A DNA stretch of 6,161 nucleotides from Actinomycetales bacterium (GTDB taxonomy: Bacteria; Actinomycetota; Actinomycetes; Actinomycetales; BWSM-131): positions 1 to 6,161 of the forward strand of contig JASBSH010000436.1 of the NCBI GenBank assembly GCA_030149025.1, written 5' to 3'. This document shows, in pieces, positions 1 to 5,756 of this stretch (position 1 is the first letter of the stretch; the number at the start of each line of letters is the position of its first letter). Both the position numbers and the translations under genes were made by a program. The notes under the pieces are model-generated. The model saw only the letters and a list, made by a program, of their open reading frames with translations. It was not told the DNA's origin and searched no databases.

Positions 1-840
1 GATCGCCCCCAGCGCGGCGACGGCGAGAGCGCTGGACAGCAGCGCGCTGACCGTGCCGGGGTCGAGATCGGGCAGGGCGAAGGCGGGCATGGCGTCCGGG
101 ATCGCGCCGATCCGGGCGACCGGCAGACCCAGCAGCTCGGCCACGGCCGTGGCGACGGCGACGGCGATCAGCGATGCCGGGAGCGTGCCCCGGATCCGTG
201 GCAGCACAATCATCAGCGCGACGACCAGAGCGACGAGCGCCAGCGCGCCGATGAGGCGGGAGTGCCCGGCGAGGGTGACCGCCTTGAGGGCCACCAGCGC
301 GGTGTTCTCACCCTCGGGCTTCGGCACGTCGAGCGCGAACGGCACCTGCTGGAGACCGATGATCGTCGCGATGCCGACGGTGAACCCGGACACCACGGGC
401 CAGGGGATGTAGGAGACGGCGCGGCCGAGGCCGAGCAGGCCCATGGCGATGATGACGAGTCCGGCGATCACAGCAACGGCCATCACGGCACCGACACCGT
501 GGCGCGCGACGACGGGCAGCAGCACGACGGTCATGGCCCCGGTGGGGCCGGAGACCTGGAGGTTGGAGCCGCCGAACACCGCGGCGACGACACCGGCGAT
601 GATCGCGGTGATGAGGCCCGCCTCGGCGCCGAGGCCGGAGGTGACGCCGAACGCGAGTGCCAGCGGCAGCGCGACGACGCCCACGGTGATCCCCGCCATG
701 ACGTCGTACCGCCAGCTGCGCGGGAGCTCGACGTAGTCGCTGCGGCGGGGCAGCAGCCGGGTCGCGTGGTGAGACAGCGTCTTCAGCCCGTTCGGCTGCG
801 CCGTGGCGGTCGAGGTGGTTGCGCCGGTTCCGTTCTTCAC
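1..840 (-). CDS. SulP family inorganic anion transporter, N-terminal 280 residues (3' end outside window)
   Basis: This is a multi-pass membrane protein expected to carry sulfate, bicarbonate or a related anion. What is seen: a 45-residue cytoplasmic head (ending RSWRYDVMAG), then hydrophobic segments. These include ITVGVVALPLALAFGV (about 51-66), the SulP core motif GGSNLQVSGPTGAMTVVL (90-107), and YIPWPVVSGFTVGIATII (144-161), followed by two or three more helices up to the window edge. The QVSGPTGA stretch corresponds to the substrate-pocket region of SulP proteins. The GTG start at 840-838 overlaps the arsR stop as GTGA, which indicates translational coupling. The STAS domain usual at the SulP C-terminus would lie outside the window and cannot be checked. 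Family assignment is firm. The substrate is not determined, and the ArsR partner does not settle it. Confidence 0.93.
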   Translation of the reverse strand, partial: MKNGTGATTSTATAQPNGLKTLSHHATRLLPRRSDYVELPRSWRYDVMAGITVGVVALPLALAFGVTSGLGAEAGLITAIIAGVVAAVFGGSNLQVSGPTGAMTVVLLPVVARHGVGAVMAVAVIAGLVIIAMGLLGLGRAVSYIPWPVVSGFTVGIATIIGLQQVPFALDVPKPEGENTALVALKAVTLAGHSRLIGALALVALVVALMIVLPRIRGTLPASLIAVAVATAVAELLGLPVARIGAIPDAMPAFALPDLDPGTVSALLSSALAVAALGAI

Positions 841-1187
841 GCCTGCTCCTCGAGGTCCGCGAGCGCGACGCGGGTCTGGTCGAGGGCGGCGAGCAGGAAC
901 GTGCGGGCGTCGGCCAGTAGGGCGCGGATCGAGTCGTGCGCCAGCCGGTAGTACACCGCGCTGCCCTCTCGGCGGGAGGTGACGGCACCAGCACGGCGCA
1001 GGACGGCGAGGTGCTGCGACAGGTGGGACGCCTCAGCCCCGGTGTCGGCGAGGAGCTCGCTCACCCCGCGCTCCCCGTCGACGAGCAGCTCCAGGACGCG
1101 GATTCGGATGGGATGGGCCAGCGCCTTGAACAGCTCGGCCTTGATCTCGTTGATGGGCGTGGTGAGCTCACGCGAGCGCAGTGGCAA
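837..1187 (-). CDS. ArsR/SmtB family winged-helix transcriptional repressor
   Basis: A 116-residue protein, the usual ArsR/SmtB length. It has the N-terminal helix motif FKALAHPIRIRVLELL (20-35), a helix-turn-helix with recognition helix around EASHLSQHLAVLRRAG (52-67), and a wing at SRREGSAVYYRL (71-82). A long C-terminal dimerisation helix follows. The protein contains no cysteine, so the CxC metal site of ArsR/CadC and the dithiol of SqrR/BigR are both absent. Its four histidines (25, 55, 59, 84) do not form a site I recognise. The TTG start at 1187-1185 was chosen for two reasons: an in-frame TAA lies only 12 bases upstream (1199-1197), and a Shine-Dalgarno-like AAGGGG (minus strand, near 1198-1193) sits a few bases before it. 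The gene overlaps the SulP start by four bases, so the pair should be co-transcribed. Autoregulation through the 34-bp palindrome just upstream is inferred. The inducing signal is unknown. Confidence 0.93.
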   Translation of the reverse strand: MPLRSRELTTPINEIKAELFKALAHPIRIRVLELLVDGERGVSELLADTGAEASHLSQHLAVLRRAGAVTSRREGSAVYYRLAHDSIRALLADARTFLLAALDQTRVALADLEEQA

Positions 1188-1203
1188 CAGGACCCCTTAG
1201 CTG

Positions 1204-1237
1204 CTTGGCGACTTGAGAACTTTATCAACCCGCCAAG
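1204..1237. promoter_or_regulatory. 34-bp inverted repeat, candidate ArsR operator
   Basis: The outer arms CTTGGCG and CGCCAAG and the inner A+T-rich core TTGAGAACTTTATCAA (1213-1228) share one centre at 1220.5. By hand count 13 of 17 positions per half are complementary. The near edge is 16 bases upstream of the arsR TTG start. On the minus strand a TAAAGT (1224-1219), which fits the TAnnnT pattern of a -10 element, lies inside the core, so binding there would block arsR-sulP transcription. ArsR/SmtB proteins commonly bind A+T-rich palindromes at their own promoter. That this one is the target here is inference. Confidence 0.6.
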
Positions 1238-1262
1238 AGCCGTTTGCTGCCCAGCCCCTGCA

Positions 1263-1316
1263 TTGCTCACCAGACCTCCGGTTCGGACCGGTCCTACCCG
1301 GAGGTTCAGTGAGCAA
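1263..1316. repeat. 54-bp imperfect palindrome upstream of fumC
   Basis: Nested arms share one centre at 1289.5: TTGCTCAC (1263-1270) with GTGAGCAA (1309-1316), CCTCCGG (1275-1281) with CCGGAGG (1298-1304), and a perfect core GGACCGGTCC (1285-1294). About 22 of 27 positions per half pair. GTGAGCAA recurs once more in direct orientation at 1327-1334. There is no T-run on either flank, so this is not a classical intrinsic terminator. It could be an operator for a dimeric regulator, a hairpin in the fumC leader, or a small palindromic repeat. Nothing in the sequence decides between these. Confidence 0.6.
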
Positions 1317-1377
1317 CGACGGCGCGGTGAGCAAGGCCGCCCGAGACATGGTTGCGCCGTCACGTCACGATGGGCGC

Positions 1378-2811
1378 ATGACACACCACGAAACGGCACA
1401 CGGAGAGCAGGAGTACCGGGTCGAGCACGACACCATGGGCGAGGTCCGCGTCCCCGCGGCTGCGCTGTGGCGCGCTCAGACGCAGCGAGCGGTGGAGAAC
1501 TTCCCGATCAGTGGGCTGCGACTCGGCCGAGCGCACATCGAAGCCCTCGCACGGGTCAAGAAGGCCGCCGCGCGGGCGAACGCGGAGCTGGGCGTGCTCC
1601 CCGAGGACGTCGCGGATGCGATCGTGGCGGCGGCGGACGAGGTGGCGCGCGGGGAGCACGACGACCAGTTCCCGATCGACGTGTTCCAGACGGGGTCCGG
1701 CACCTCGTCGAACATGAACGCCAACGAGGTGATCGCAACCCTGACGTCGCGCTCGCTGGACCGCGATGTGCATCCGAACGACGAGGTGAACGCCTCCCAG
1801 TCGAGCAACGACACCTTCCCGACCTCCGTGCACGTGGCGGCGACTGCCGCAGTCGTCCGGGACCTGGTCCCTGCGCTGGAGCACCTCGCCGAGTCGTTCG
1901 AGCGCAAGGCGGACGAGTTCGCCGAGGTCGTGAAGTCAGGACGCACGCACCTGATGGACGCGACGCCCGTGACCCTCGGGCAGGAGATGGCCGGTTACGC
2001 GGCGCAGGTCCGGTACGGCGTCGAGCGCGTCAACGCCGCGCTCCCCCGCCTTGCCGAGGTGCCGCTCGGAGGGACGGCGGTCGGCACCGGCATCAACACT
2101 CCCGCCGGGTTCCCGCAGCGGGTGATCGAGCTGCTGGCGGAGGACACCGGGCTGCCCATCACCGAGGCACGCAACCACTTCGAGGCGCAGGGTGCGCGTG
2201 ACGGACTGGTCGAGGCGTCCGGCGCGCTGCGGACCGTTGCGGTCAGCCTGACCAAGATCTGCAACGACCTGCGCTGGATGGGCTCCGGGCCGAACACCGG
2301 CCTCGGCGAGCTGCACCTGCCGGACCTGCAGCCCGGCTCGTCGATCATGCCGGGTAAGGTGAACCCGGTTGTGCCGGAAGCCGTTCTGATGGTCTGTGCA
2401 CAGGTGGTCGGCAACGACGCGACGATCGCGTGGGCCGGTGCGTCCGGGTCTTTCGAGCTCAACGTCATGATCCCCGTGATGGCACACAACCTGCTCGAGT
2501 CGATCCGCTTGCTTGCCAACGCTTCTCGGCTCCTCGCCGACCGTACGGTGGACGGCCTGGAAGCCGATGTCGAACGGTGTCGTCACCTGGCAGAGGCCTC
2601 GCCGTCCGTGGTCACCCCGCTGAACCGGGTGATCGGCTACGAGAACGCCGCAGCGGTGGCCAAGCACGCGGTGAAGAACTCGACGACGGTCCGCCAGGCG
2701 GTGCGCGACCTCGGGTTCGTGGAACGCGGAGAGATCAGCGAGGAGCAGCTCGATCAGGTTCTGGACGTCATGGCGATGACACGTCCGCCCACCACCGGCT
2801 CCAACAAGTGA
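1378..2811 (+). CDS. fumC: Class II fumarate hydratase
   Basis: This enzyme interconverts fumarate and L-malate in the TCA cycle. It is a cytosolic homotetramer of the fumarase/aspartase superfamily that needs no iron-sulfur cluster. The 477-residue product has the family motifs in order: EHDTMGEVRVP near the N-terminus (16-26), TGSGTSSNMNANEV (105-118), NDEVNASQSSNDTFPT (134-149), GRTHLMDATPVTLGQE (188-203, with H191 of the catalytic TH pair), GGTAVGTGIN (231-240), and the signature GSSIMPGKVNP (320-330) carrying the catalytic serine loop. Length and motif order match the mycobacterial enzyme. The ATG at 1378 was chosen because it gives the usual short N-terminus. An in-frame ATG at 1348 would add ten residues, and neither has a good Shine-Dalgarno. 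No clear -35/-10 pair is visible. The 54-bp palindrome lies 61 bases upstream and may sit in the leader or promoter. No frameshift or missing key residue was seen. Confidence 0.98.
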   Translation: MTHHETAHGEQEYRVEHDTMGEVRVPAAALWRAQTQRAVENFPISGLRLGRAHIEALARVKKAAARANAELGVLPEDVADAIVAAADEVARGEHDDQFPIDVFQTGSGTSSNMNANEVIATLTSRSLDRDVHPNDEVNASQSSNDTFPTSVHVAATAAVVRDLVPALEHLAESFERKADEFAEVVKSGRTHLMDATPVTLGQEMAGYAAQVRYGVERVNAALPRLAEVPLGGTAVGTGINTPAGFPQRVIELLAEDTGLPITEARNHFEAQGARDGLVEASGALRTVAVSLTKICNDLRWMGSGPNTGLGELHLPDLQPGSSIMPGKVNPVVPEAVLMVCAQVVGNDATIAWAGASGSFELNVMIPVMAHNLLESIRLLANASRLLADRTVDGLEADVERCRHLAEASPSVVTPLNRVIGYENAAAVAKHAVKNSTTVRQAVRDLGFVERGEISEEQLDQVLDVMAMTRPPTTGSNK

Positions 2812-3269
2812 CGTGAACCCCCTCGTGATCATGCAGTTCCACCCCCTGCCGCGGTGCATGCAGGTCGAGCACATCGACGACTCCCTCGACGGACCCCCTG
2901 TGCTCGCGTACGTGCTCCAGGTCGACGCCGACCTCGACGAACACCCAGATGGAGGACGACGCCGAGCAAGAGCGCGTTGGCAGGCGCGGCAAGCACCTCC
3001 GCGCGTTGCATGACGAAGGTCCGCACATCGGTTGCAGCGGCGGCCTTGCCGAGCGCGCTGCTGAAGGCACGGCAGTCGGACGACGCGTCACCGGTGGCGC
3101 TCAGGAGCGGGTCCGCGGCGGCCAGCAGCTGAATGAGTTCCCGGCCGGCGGCGATGCAGGAGACCGATGAGTGCCCCTCGGCTCGGCGGGCTTCCCTCAG
3201 GGGAGGCATCGACATCTACCGATGCTGTGGCGCCGGCGTCCGGGCAGACGGCCCGTCGTCAGGTCAAGC
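2812..3269. other. Unassigned region between fumC and the transglycosylase-like gene's terminator
   Basis: About 460 bases hold no gene I recognise. Codon-position bias is present but switches near 2945. Left of it, the plus frame starting at GTG 2813 has G/C in 41 of 46 third positions. Right of it, the minus frame of 2829-3215 has the best coding-like pattern. No strong terminator for fumC is evident. Small inverted repeats occur, such as GTCGAG/CTCGAC around 2863-2888, AGGTCG/CGACCT around 2919-2934, and GCATCG/CGATGC around 3207-3226. The region could be a decayed gene or short unannotated genes. Confidence 0.5.
2829..3215 (-). CDS. Possible hypothetical protein or decayed gene (doubtful)
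   Basis: This is an open frame of 128 codons from ATG 3215 with no family I recognise. Residues about 20-90 look protein-like, for example AAGRELIQLLAAADPLLSA and VMQRAEVLAAPANALLLGVV, with roughly 75/54/85 percent G+C at codon positions 1/2/3 by hand count. After about residue 91 (near 2945) the composition collapses into an Arg/Gly-rich run typical of a wrong frame. If real, the gene is therefore either much shorter in its meaningful part or frameshifted. Shifting into the minus frame ending at 2768 gives a Val/Asp/Glu/His-rich stretch, but that may only be a shadow of plus-strand bias. The Shine-Dalgarno is poor. It lies downstream of the transglycosylase-like gene's terminator on the same strand. 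Treat as a candidate only. Confidence 0.22.
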   Translation of the reverse strand: MSMPPLREARRAEGHSSVSCIAAGRELIQLLAAADPLLSATGDASSDCRAFSSALGKAAAATDVRTFVMQRAEVLAAPANALLLGVVLHLGVRRGRRRPGARTRAQGVRRGSRRCARPACTAAGGGTA

Positions 3270-3321
3270 GTGCGACGTCTTCGTCTCGACACGTCGGCGT
3301 GTCGGGACGAAGACCTCGCAC
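3270..3321 (-). terminator. Strong hairpin terminator after the transglycosylase-like gene
   Basis: Two 24-base arms (3270-3293 and 3298-3321) pair at 22 of 24 positions around a four-base loop TCGG. The hairpin begins 20 bases after the stop codon of the minus-strand gene. The downstream side has no U-tract (it reads CTTGACCT), as is common for hairpin terminators in high-GC actinobacteria. Position and stem quality support termination. It could equally stabilise the 3' end of the mRNA. Confidence 0.75.
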
Positions 3322-3340
3322 ACGTCGGTGCTCTGCTGGC

Positions 3341-4168
3341 TCAGTACCAGTTGTTGGCCTGGCTCTGGCCCCAGGCCGAGCACGGTGTGCCGTAGGTGCT
3401 CTTGATGTACTGCAGACCCCAACGGATCTGAGTGACTGGGTTGGTGCGCCAATCCGAACCGGCGCTGGCCATCTTGCTGCCCGGCAGCGCCTGTGGGATG
3501 CCGTAGGCGCTGGAGGTGGGGTTGTCGGCGGTTGGCTTCCAGCCGCTCTCCTTCGTCCAGAGCCGGTCCAGGCAGGTGAACTGGTCGGCGCCCCACCCAT
3601 ACTGCCCCAGCATGAGTCGGGCGACACCCCTGGGATCGCGTGCGGCATCGCGGCTCGCCCTGGCCGCTGACCCTTGCCGAGCCTGCTCAGCCTTCTTCGC
3701 CTCGGCGACACGCTTCGCCTCCGCCGCCTGGCGCGCTGCCTCCTGCTGCTTGCGGGCTGCCTCTTGCTGCTTGCGGGCTGCCTCTTGCTGCTTGCGAGCA
3801 GCCTCCTGCTTCTCCTGCGCGGCCTTTGCCGCGGCCTTCTGCGCGGCCTCGGCTGCCGCCTTCTCAGCCGCCGCACGTTCCGCCTCAAGCTTCGCCGCGC
3901 GCTCGCGCTGCGCGGTCCGTTGGGCAGCCTTGCGGTCGGCCTTGTCGTCGGCCGCGGCCTCGTCGGCGGCGGCCGCTGCCCTCTGGGGCGCCAACTCGCT
4001 GGAACGATCTCCCCCCGTCACCGCGTAGCCCGCCCCGGAGAGGCCCACCACGGCCAGTAGCAACGCGACGACCAGAAGCGGTCGCCGCAACAGACGTGAG
4101 ATCAAGATTCGGAGTACCTTCCATGCCGGAACGCTGAGCGCCGCAACTGAATGACTGTCTCGCTTCAC
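3341..4168 (-). CDS. Membrane-anchored coiled-coil protein with C-terminal transglycosylase-like domain
   Basis: This is a predicted cell-wall protein of 275 residues. Residues 1-30 form a basic cytoplasmic stretch (ISRLLRRP), and 31-50 form one transmembrane helix (LLVVALLLAVVGLSGAGYAV). Residues about 60-175 form an Ala/Glu/Lys/Gln/Arg-rich coiled coil with EAARKQQ heptads. Residues about 180-275 form a compact domain with MLGQYGWGADQFTCLDRLWTKESGW and AYGIPQALPGSKM, ending in WGQSQANNWY. This matches the lysozyme-like/SLT-type domain of many actinobacterial secreted hydrolases. E207 in TKESGW is the likely catalytic acid, and C199 and C263 could form a disulfide. The expected role is peptidoglycan cleavage outside the membrane, with the helix as a spacer. 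The start is uncertain. GTG 4168 is preferred because it gives a short basic N-terminus, but its Shine-Dalgarno lies in a stem-loop. TTG codons at 4204 and inside ILISR are alternatives. The gene stands alone, with a terminator 20 bases after the stop. Confidence 0.85.
   Translation of the reverse strand: MKRDSHSVAALSVPAWKVLRILISRLLRRPLLVVALLLAVVGLSGAGYAVTGGDRSSELAPQRAAAAADEAAADDKADRKAAQRTAQRERAAKLEAERAAAEKAAAEAAQKAAAKAAQEKQEAARKQQEAARKQQEAARKQQEAARQAAEAKRVAEAKKAEQARQGSAARASRDAARDPRGVARLMLGQYGWGADQFTCLDRLWTKESGWKPTADNPTSSAYGIPQALPGSKMASAGSDWRTNPVTQIRWGLQYIKSTYGTPCSAWGQSQANNWY
3736..3819 (-). repeat. 21-bp tandem repeat encoding coiled-coil heptads
   Basis: Three near-identical 21-base units (3736-3756, 3757-3777, 3778-3798) are followed by a degenerate fourth (3799-3819). 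Each encodes one heptad, reading EAARKQQ or a close variant, so the unit length equals one coiled-coil heptad. Near identity of units two and three at the DNA level suggests recent expansion by slippage or unequal recombination. Copy number would change only the length of the spacer, not the reading frame. Confidence 0.85.
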
Positions 4169-4445
4169 GTGGGTCCCGGGCAGCACAAGAGAGGCCGCTC
4201 TCAAGGGCGCTGGACCCTGCCGGCGGCCGCGACCCCATTGGTCGAGCTACCGACATGCACGCAGCGCGGGGCAGGGCACCTACCGGTGCCGCTTACCCGA
4301 CGAGCACTGCCGCGCAGAAGCGCTTGCGTCGTCAACCATCACTCGTGGTCGTGGCCCGTGTCCAATTCGTGACCTTGGAAACCACTGTTGGCCTCGTCAC
4401 ATCACAGACGTGGGTCCGCAAGTGATCACACCTGATGGTTCACAC
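4169..4445 (-). promoter_or_regulatory. Structured upstream region of the transglycosylase-like gene
   Basis: This 277-base gap lies between the phoH stop and the GTG start. On the minus strand it holds three consecutive stem-loops. The first is a branched one (4264-4315) with outer GCGCGG/CCGCGC and inner GGCACC/GGTGCC. The second is a 5-bp CGACC/GGTCG hairpin (4230-4244). The third is a longer imperfect stem (4171-4217) with GGGTCC/GGACCC, AGC/GCT and GAGAG/CTCTC helices, ending two bases before the GTG. A weak -35-like TTGGAC (minus, 4365-4360) is followed 17-18 bases later by a poor -10. A GTGTC-N6-GTGAC direct repeat (4358-4373) overlaps that -35. No strong phoH terminator hairpin was found, so some read-through from phoH is possible. 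Confidence 0.45.
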
Positions 4446-5756
4446 CTACGGCTCGATGCCCTCGAGCATCTCGGTGACCAGCGCTGCGACCGGGGAGCGC
4501 TCGGAGCGCGTCAGCGTGACGTGCGCGAACAGTGGGTGCCCCTTCAGTGCCTCGATGACCGCCGCGACGCCGTCGTGTCGCCCCACCCGGAGGTTGTCGC
4601 GCTGGGCGACGTCATGGGTGAGCACGACTCGGCTGTTCTGCCCGATCCGGCTCAGTACGGTGAGCAGCACGTTGCGCTCCAGGGACTGCGCCGCGTCGAC
4701 GATCACGAAGGCGTCGTGGAGGCTCCGGCCGCGGATGTGGGTGAGCGGCAGCACCTCGAGCATGCCGCGGTCCAGCACCTCGTGGACGACCTCCTGGCTC
4801 ACCATCGCGCCGAGGGTGTCGAAGACCGCCTCTGTCCAGGGGTTCATCTTGTCCGCCTCGGTCCCGGGCAGGTAGCCCAGCTCCTGCCCGCCGACGGCAT
4901 ACAACGGCCGGAACACCATGACCTTGCGGTGCGACCCGCGTTCGAGCACCCACTCCAGACCCGCGCACAGGGCCAGCGCGGACTTCCCGGTGCCGGCACG
5001 CCCGCCGAGCGACAGGATCCCGATGTCGGGGTCGAGCAGCAGGTCGATGGCCACACGCTGCTCGGCGCTGCGCCCGTGGACGCCGAAGACGTCGCGGTCG
5101 CCTCTGACCAGGCGAACCTGCTTGTCAGGCGTCACCCTCCCCAGAGCAGAACCCCTGGGGGACAAAAGAACAAGGCCGGTGTGGCACGGTAGTTCGGCGA
5201 CGTCGCGAAGGTCCAGCCGCTCGTGCTCGTAGAGGACCGCCATCTGCTGTTCGGTGACGTCGACCTCCTGCATGCCGTTCCACCCCGAGTCCACAGGGTG
5301 CTGCGCCGGGTACTCCTCCGCTTCGAGGCCCACGGCAGATGCCTTGACCCGCAAGGGAACGTCCTTGGTGACGACAGTGACGTCCCTGCCCTCGTCGCAC
5401 AGGTTCTTCGCCACGGCCAGGATGCGACTGTCGTTGTCCCCCAAACGGAAACCGGCCGGGAGTGCCGTCGGGTCGGTGTGGTTCAGCTCGACCCGGAGCG
5501 TGCCGTCGTCATCACCGGTAGGCAGAGGGACGTCGAGGCGTCCGTGCTTGACCCGCAGGTCATCCAGGAGTCGTAGCGCGCTGCGTGCGAAGTAGCCGAG
5601 CTCCCCGTGGTGTCGCTTGGCCTCGAGCTCACTCACCACGACGAGAGGGACGACGACCTCGTGCCCGGGGAACCGGAACATCGCGCGTGGGTCCGAGAGC
5701 AGGACCGAAGTGTCGAGGACGAAGGTCCGTTGCCTGGTGCTGCCGCCTGTGGCCAC
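4446..5756 (-). CDS. phoH: PIN-PhoH family ATPase/ribonuclease (PhoH2 type), Walker B Glu replaced by Ala
   Basis: This two-domain protein has 436 residues, close to the mycobacterial PhoH2 length. The family joins an N-terminal PIN nuclease to a PhoH ATPase and is reported to unwind and cleave RNA. The PIN domain (about 10-140) has its acidic residues in place: D15 in VLDTSVLL, E43 in VSELEAKR, D107/D109 in GDNDS and D132 in TKD. The PhoH domain (about 215-436) has Walker A GGRAGTGKS (251-259, K258), VMVFRPLYAVGG, LPGTEADKMNPW, VVLTHDVAQRDN and a closing LTRSERSPVAALVTEML. The motif expected as DEAQ reads DAAQ (354-357), with codon 355 GCG at 4694-4692. This removes the usual catalytic glutamate. 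GTG 5756 was chosen because GGAG lies five bases upstream and the product starts just before the PIN domain. The open frame reaches 6002, but that extension is low-complexity and Arg/Pro/Gly-rich. The gene is divergent from the one at the right edge. Confidence 0.95.
   Translation of the reverse strand: MATGGSTRQRTFVLDTSVLLSDPRAMFRFPGHEVVVPLVVVSELEAKRHHGELGYFARSALRLLDDLRVKHGRLDVPLPTGDDDGTLRVELNHTDPTALPAGFRLGDNDSRILAVAKNLCDEGRDVTVVTKDVPLRVKASAVGLEAEEYPAQHPVDSGWNGMQEVDVTEQQMAVLYEHERLDLRDVAELPCHTGLVLLSPRGSALGRVTPDKQVRLVRGDRDVFGVHGRSAEQRVAIDLLLDPDIGILSLGGRAGTGKSALALCAGLEWVLERGSHRKVMVFRPLYAVGGQELGYLPGTEADKMNPWTEAVFDTLGAMVSQEVVHEVLDRGMLEVLPLTHIRGRSLHDAFVIVDAAQSLERNVLLTVLSRIGQNSRVVLTHDVAQRDNLRVGRHDGVAAVIEALKGHPLFAHVTLTRSERSPVAALVTEMLEGIEP

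Noticed and set aside
262..951. Plus-strand 229-codon Asp/Gly/His-rich open frame
   Set aside because: It is antisense to clear SulP transmembrane segments and to arsR.
1213..1377. Longer fumC start at TTG 1213 or ATG 1348
   Set aside because: TTG 1213 lies inside the 34-bp palindrome and gives 55 non-conserved residues. ATG 1348 adds ten residues with no better Shine-Dalgarno.
1936..2874. 312-codon open frame antisense to fumC
   Set aside because: It is a shadow of fumC's G/C-rich third positions: His/Arg/Gly/Val-rich, no recognisable domain, and the sense strand is an unambiguous fumarase.
2829..3091. Single frameshifted minus-strand gene joining the frames from 3215 and 3091
   Set aside because: The second part shows its highest G/C at codon position 1, not position 3, so the join is not supported by bias and no homology is recognised. 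It is kept only as an option in the findings.
3736..3819. CRISPR array or satellite
   Set aside because: The 21-bp units are contiguous with no spacers and are in frame within a coiled-coil coding sequence.
4167..4417. Ten-base direct repeat ACGTGGGTCC at 4167-4176 and 4408-4417
   Set aside because: It is short and in G/C-rich sequence, with no matching ends or enclosed mobile gene. Chance is the simplest explanation.
4169..4445. c-di-AMP (ydaO-type) riboswitch before the wall-hydrolase-like gene
   Set aside because: The conserved motifs I know for this class are not visible on the minus strand. Only generic stem-loops are seen, so no class is named.
4410..5192. 260-codon plus-strand open frame opposite phoH
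   Set aside because: It is antisense to conserved PhoH motifs and its composition is typical of a reverse-complement shadow.
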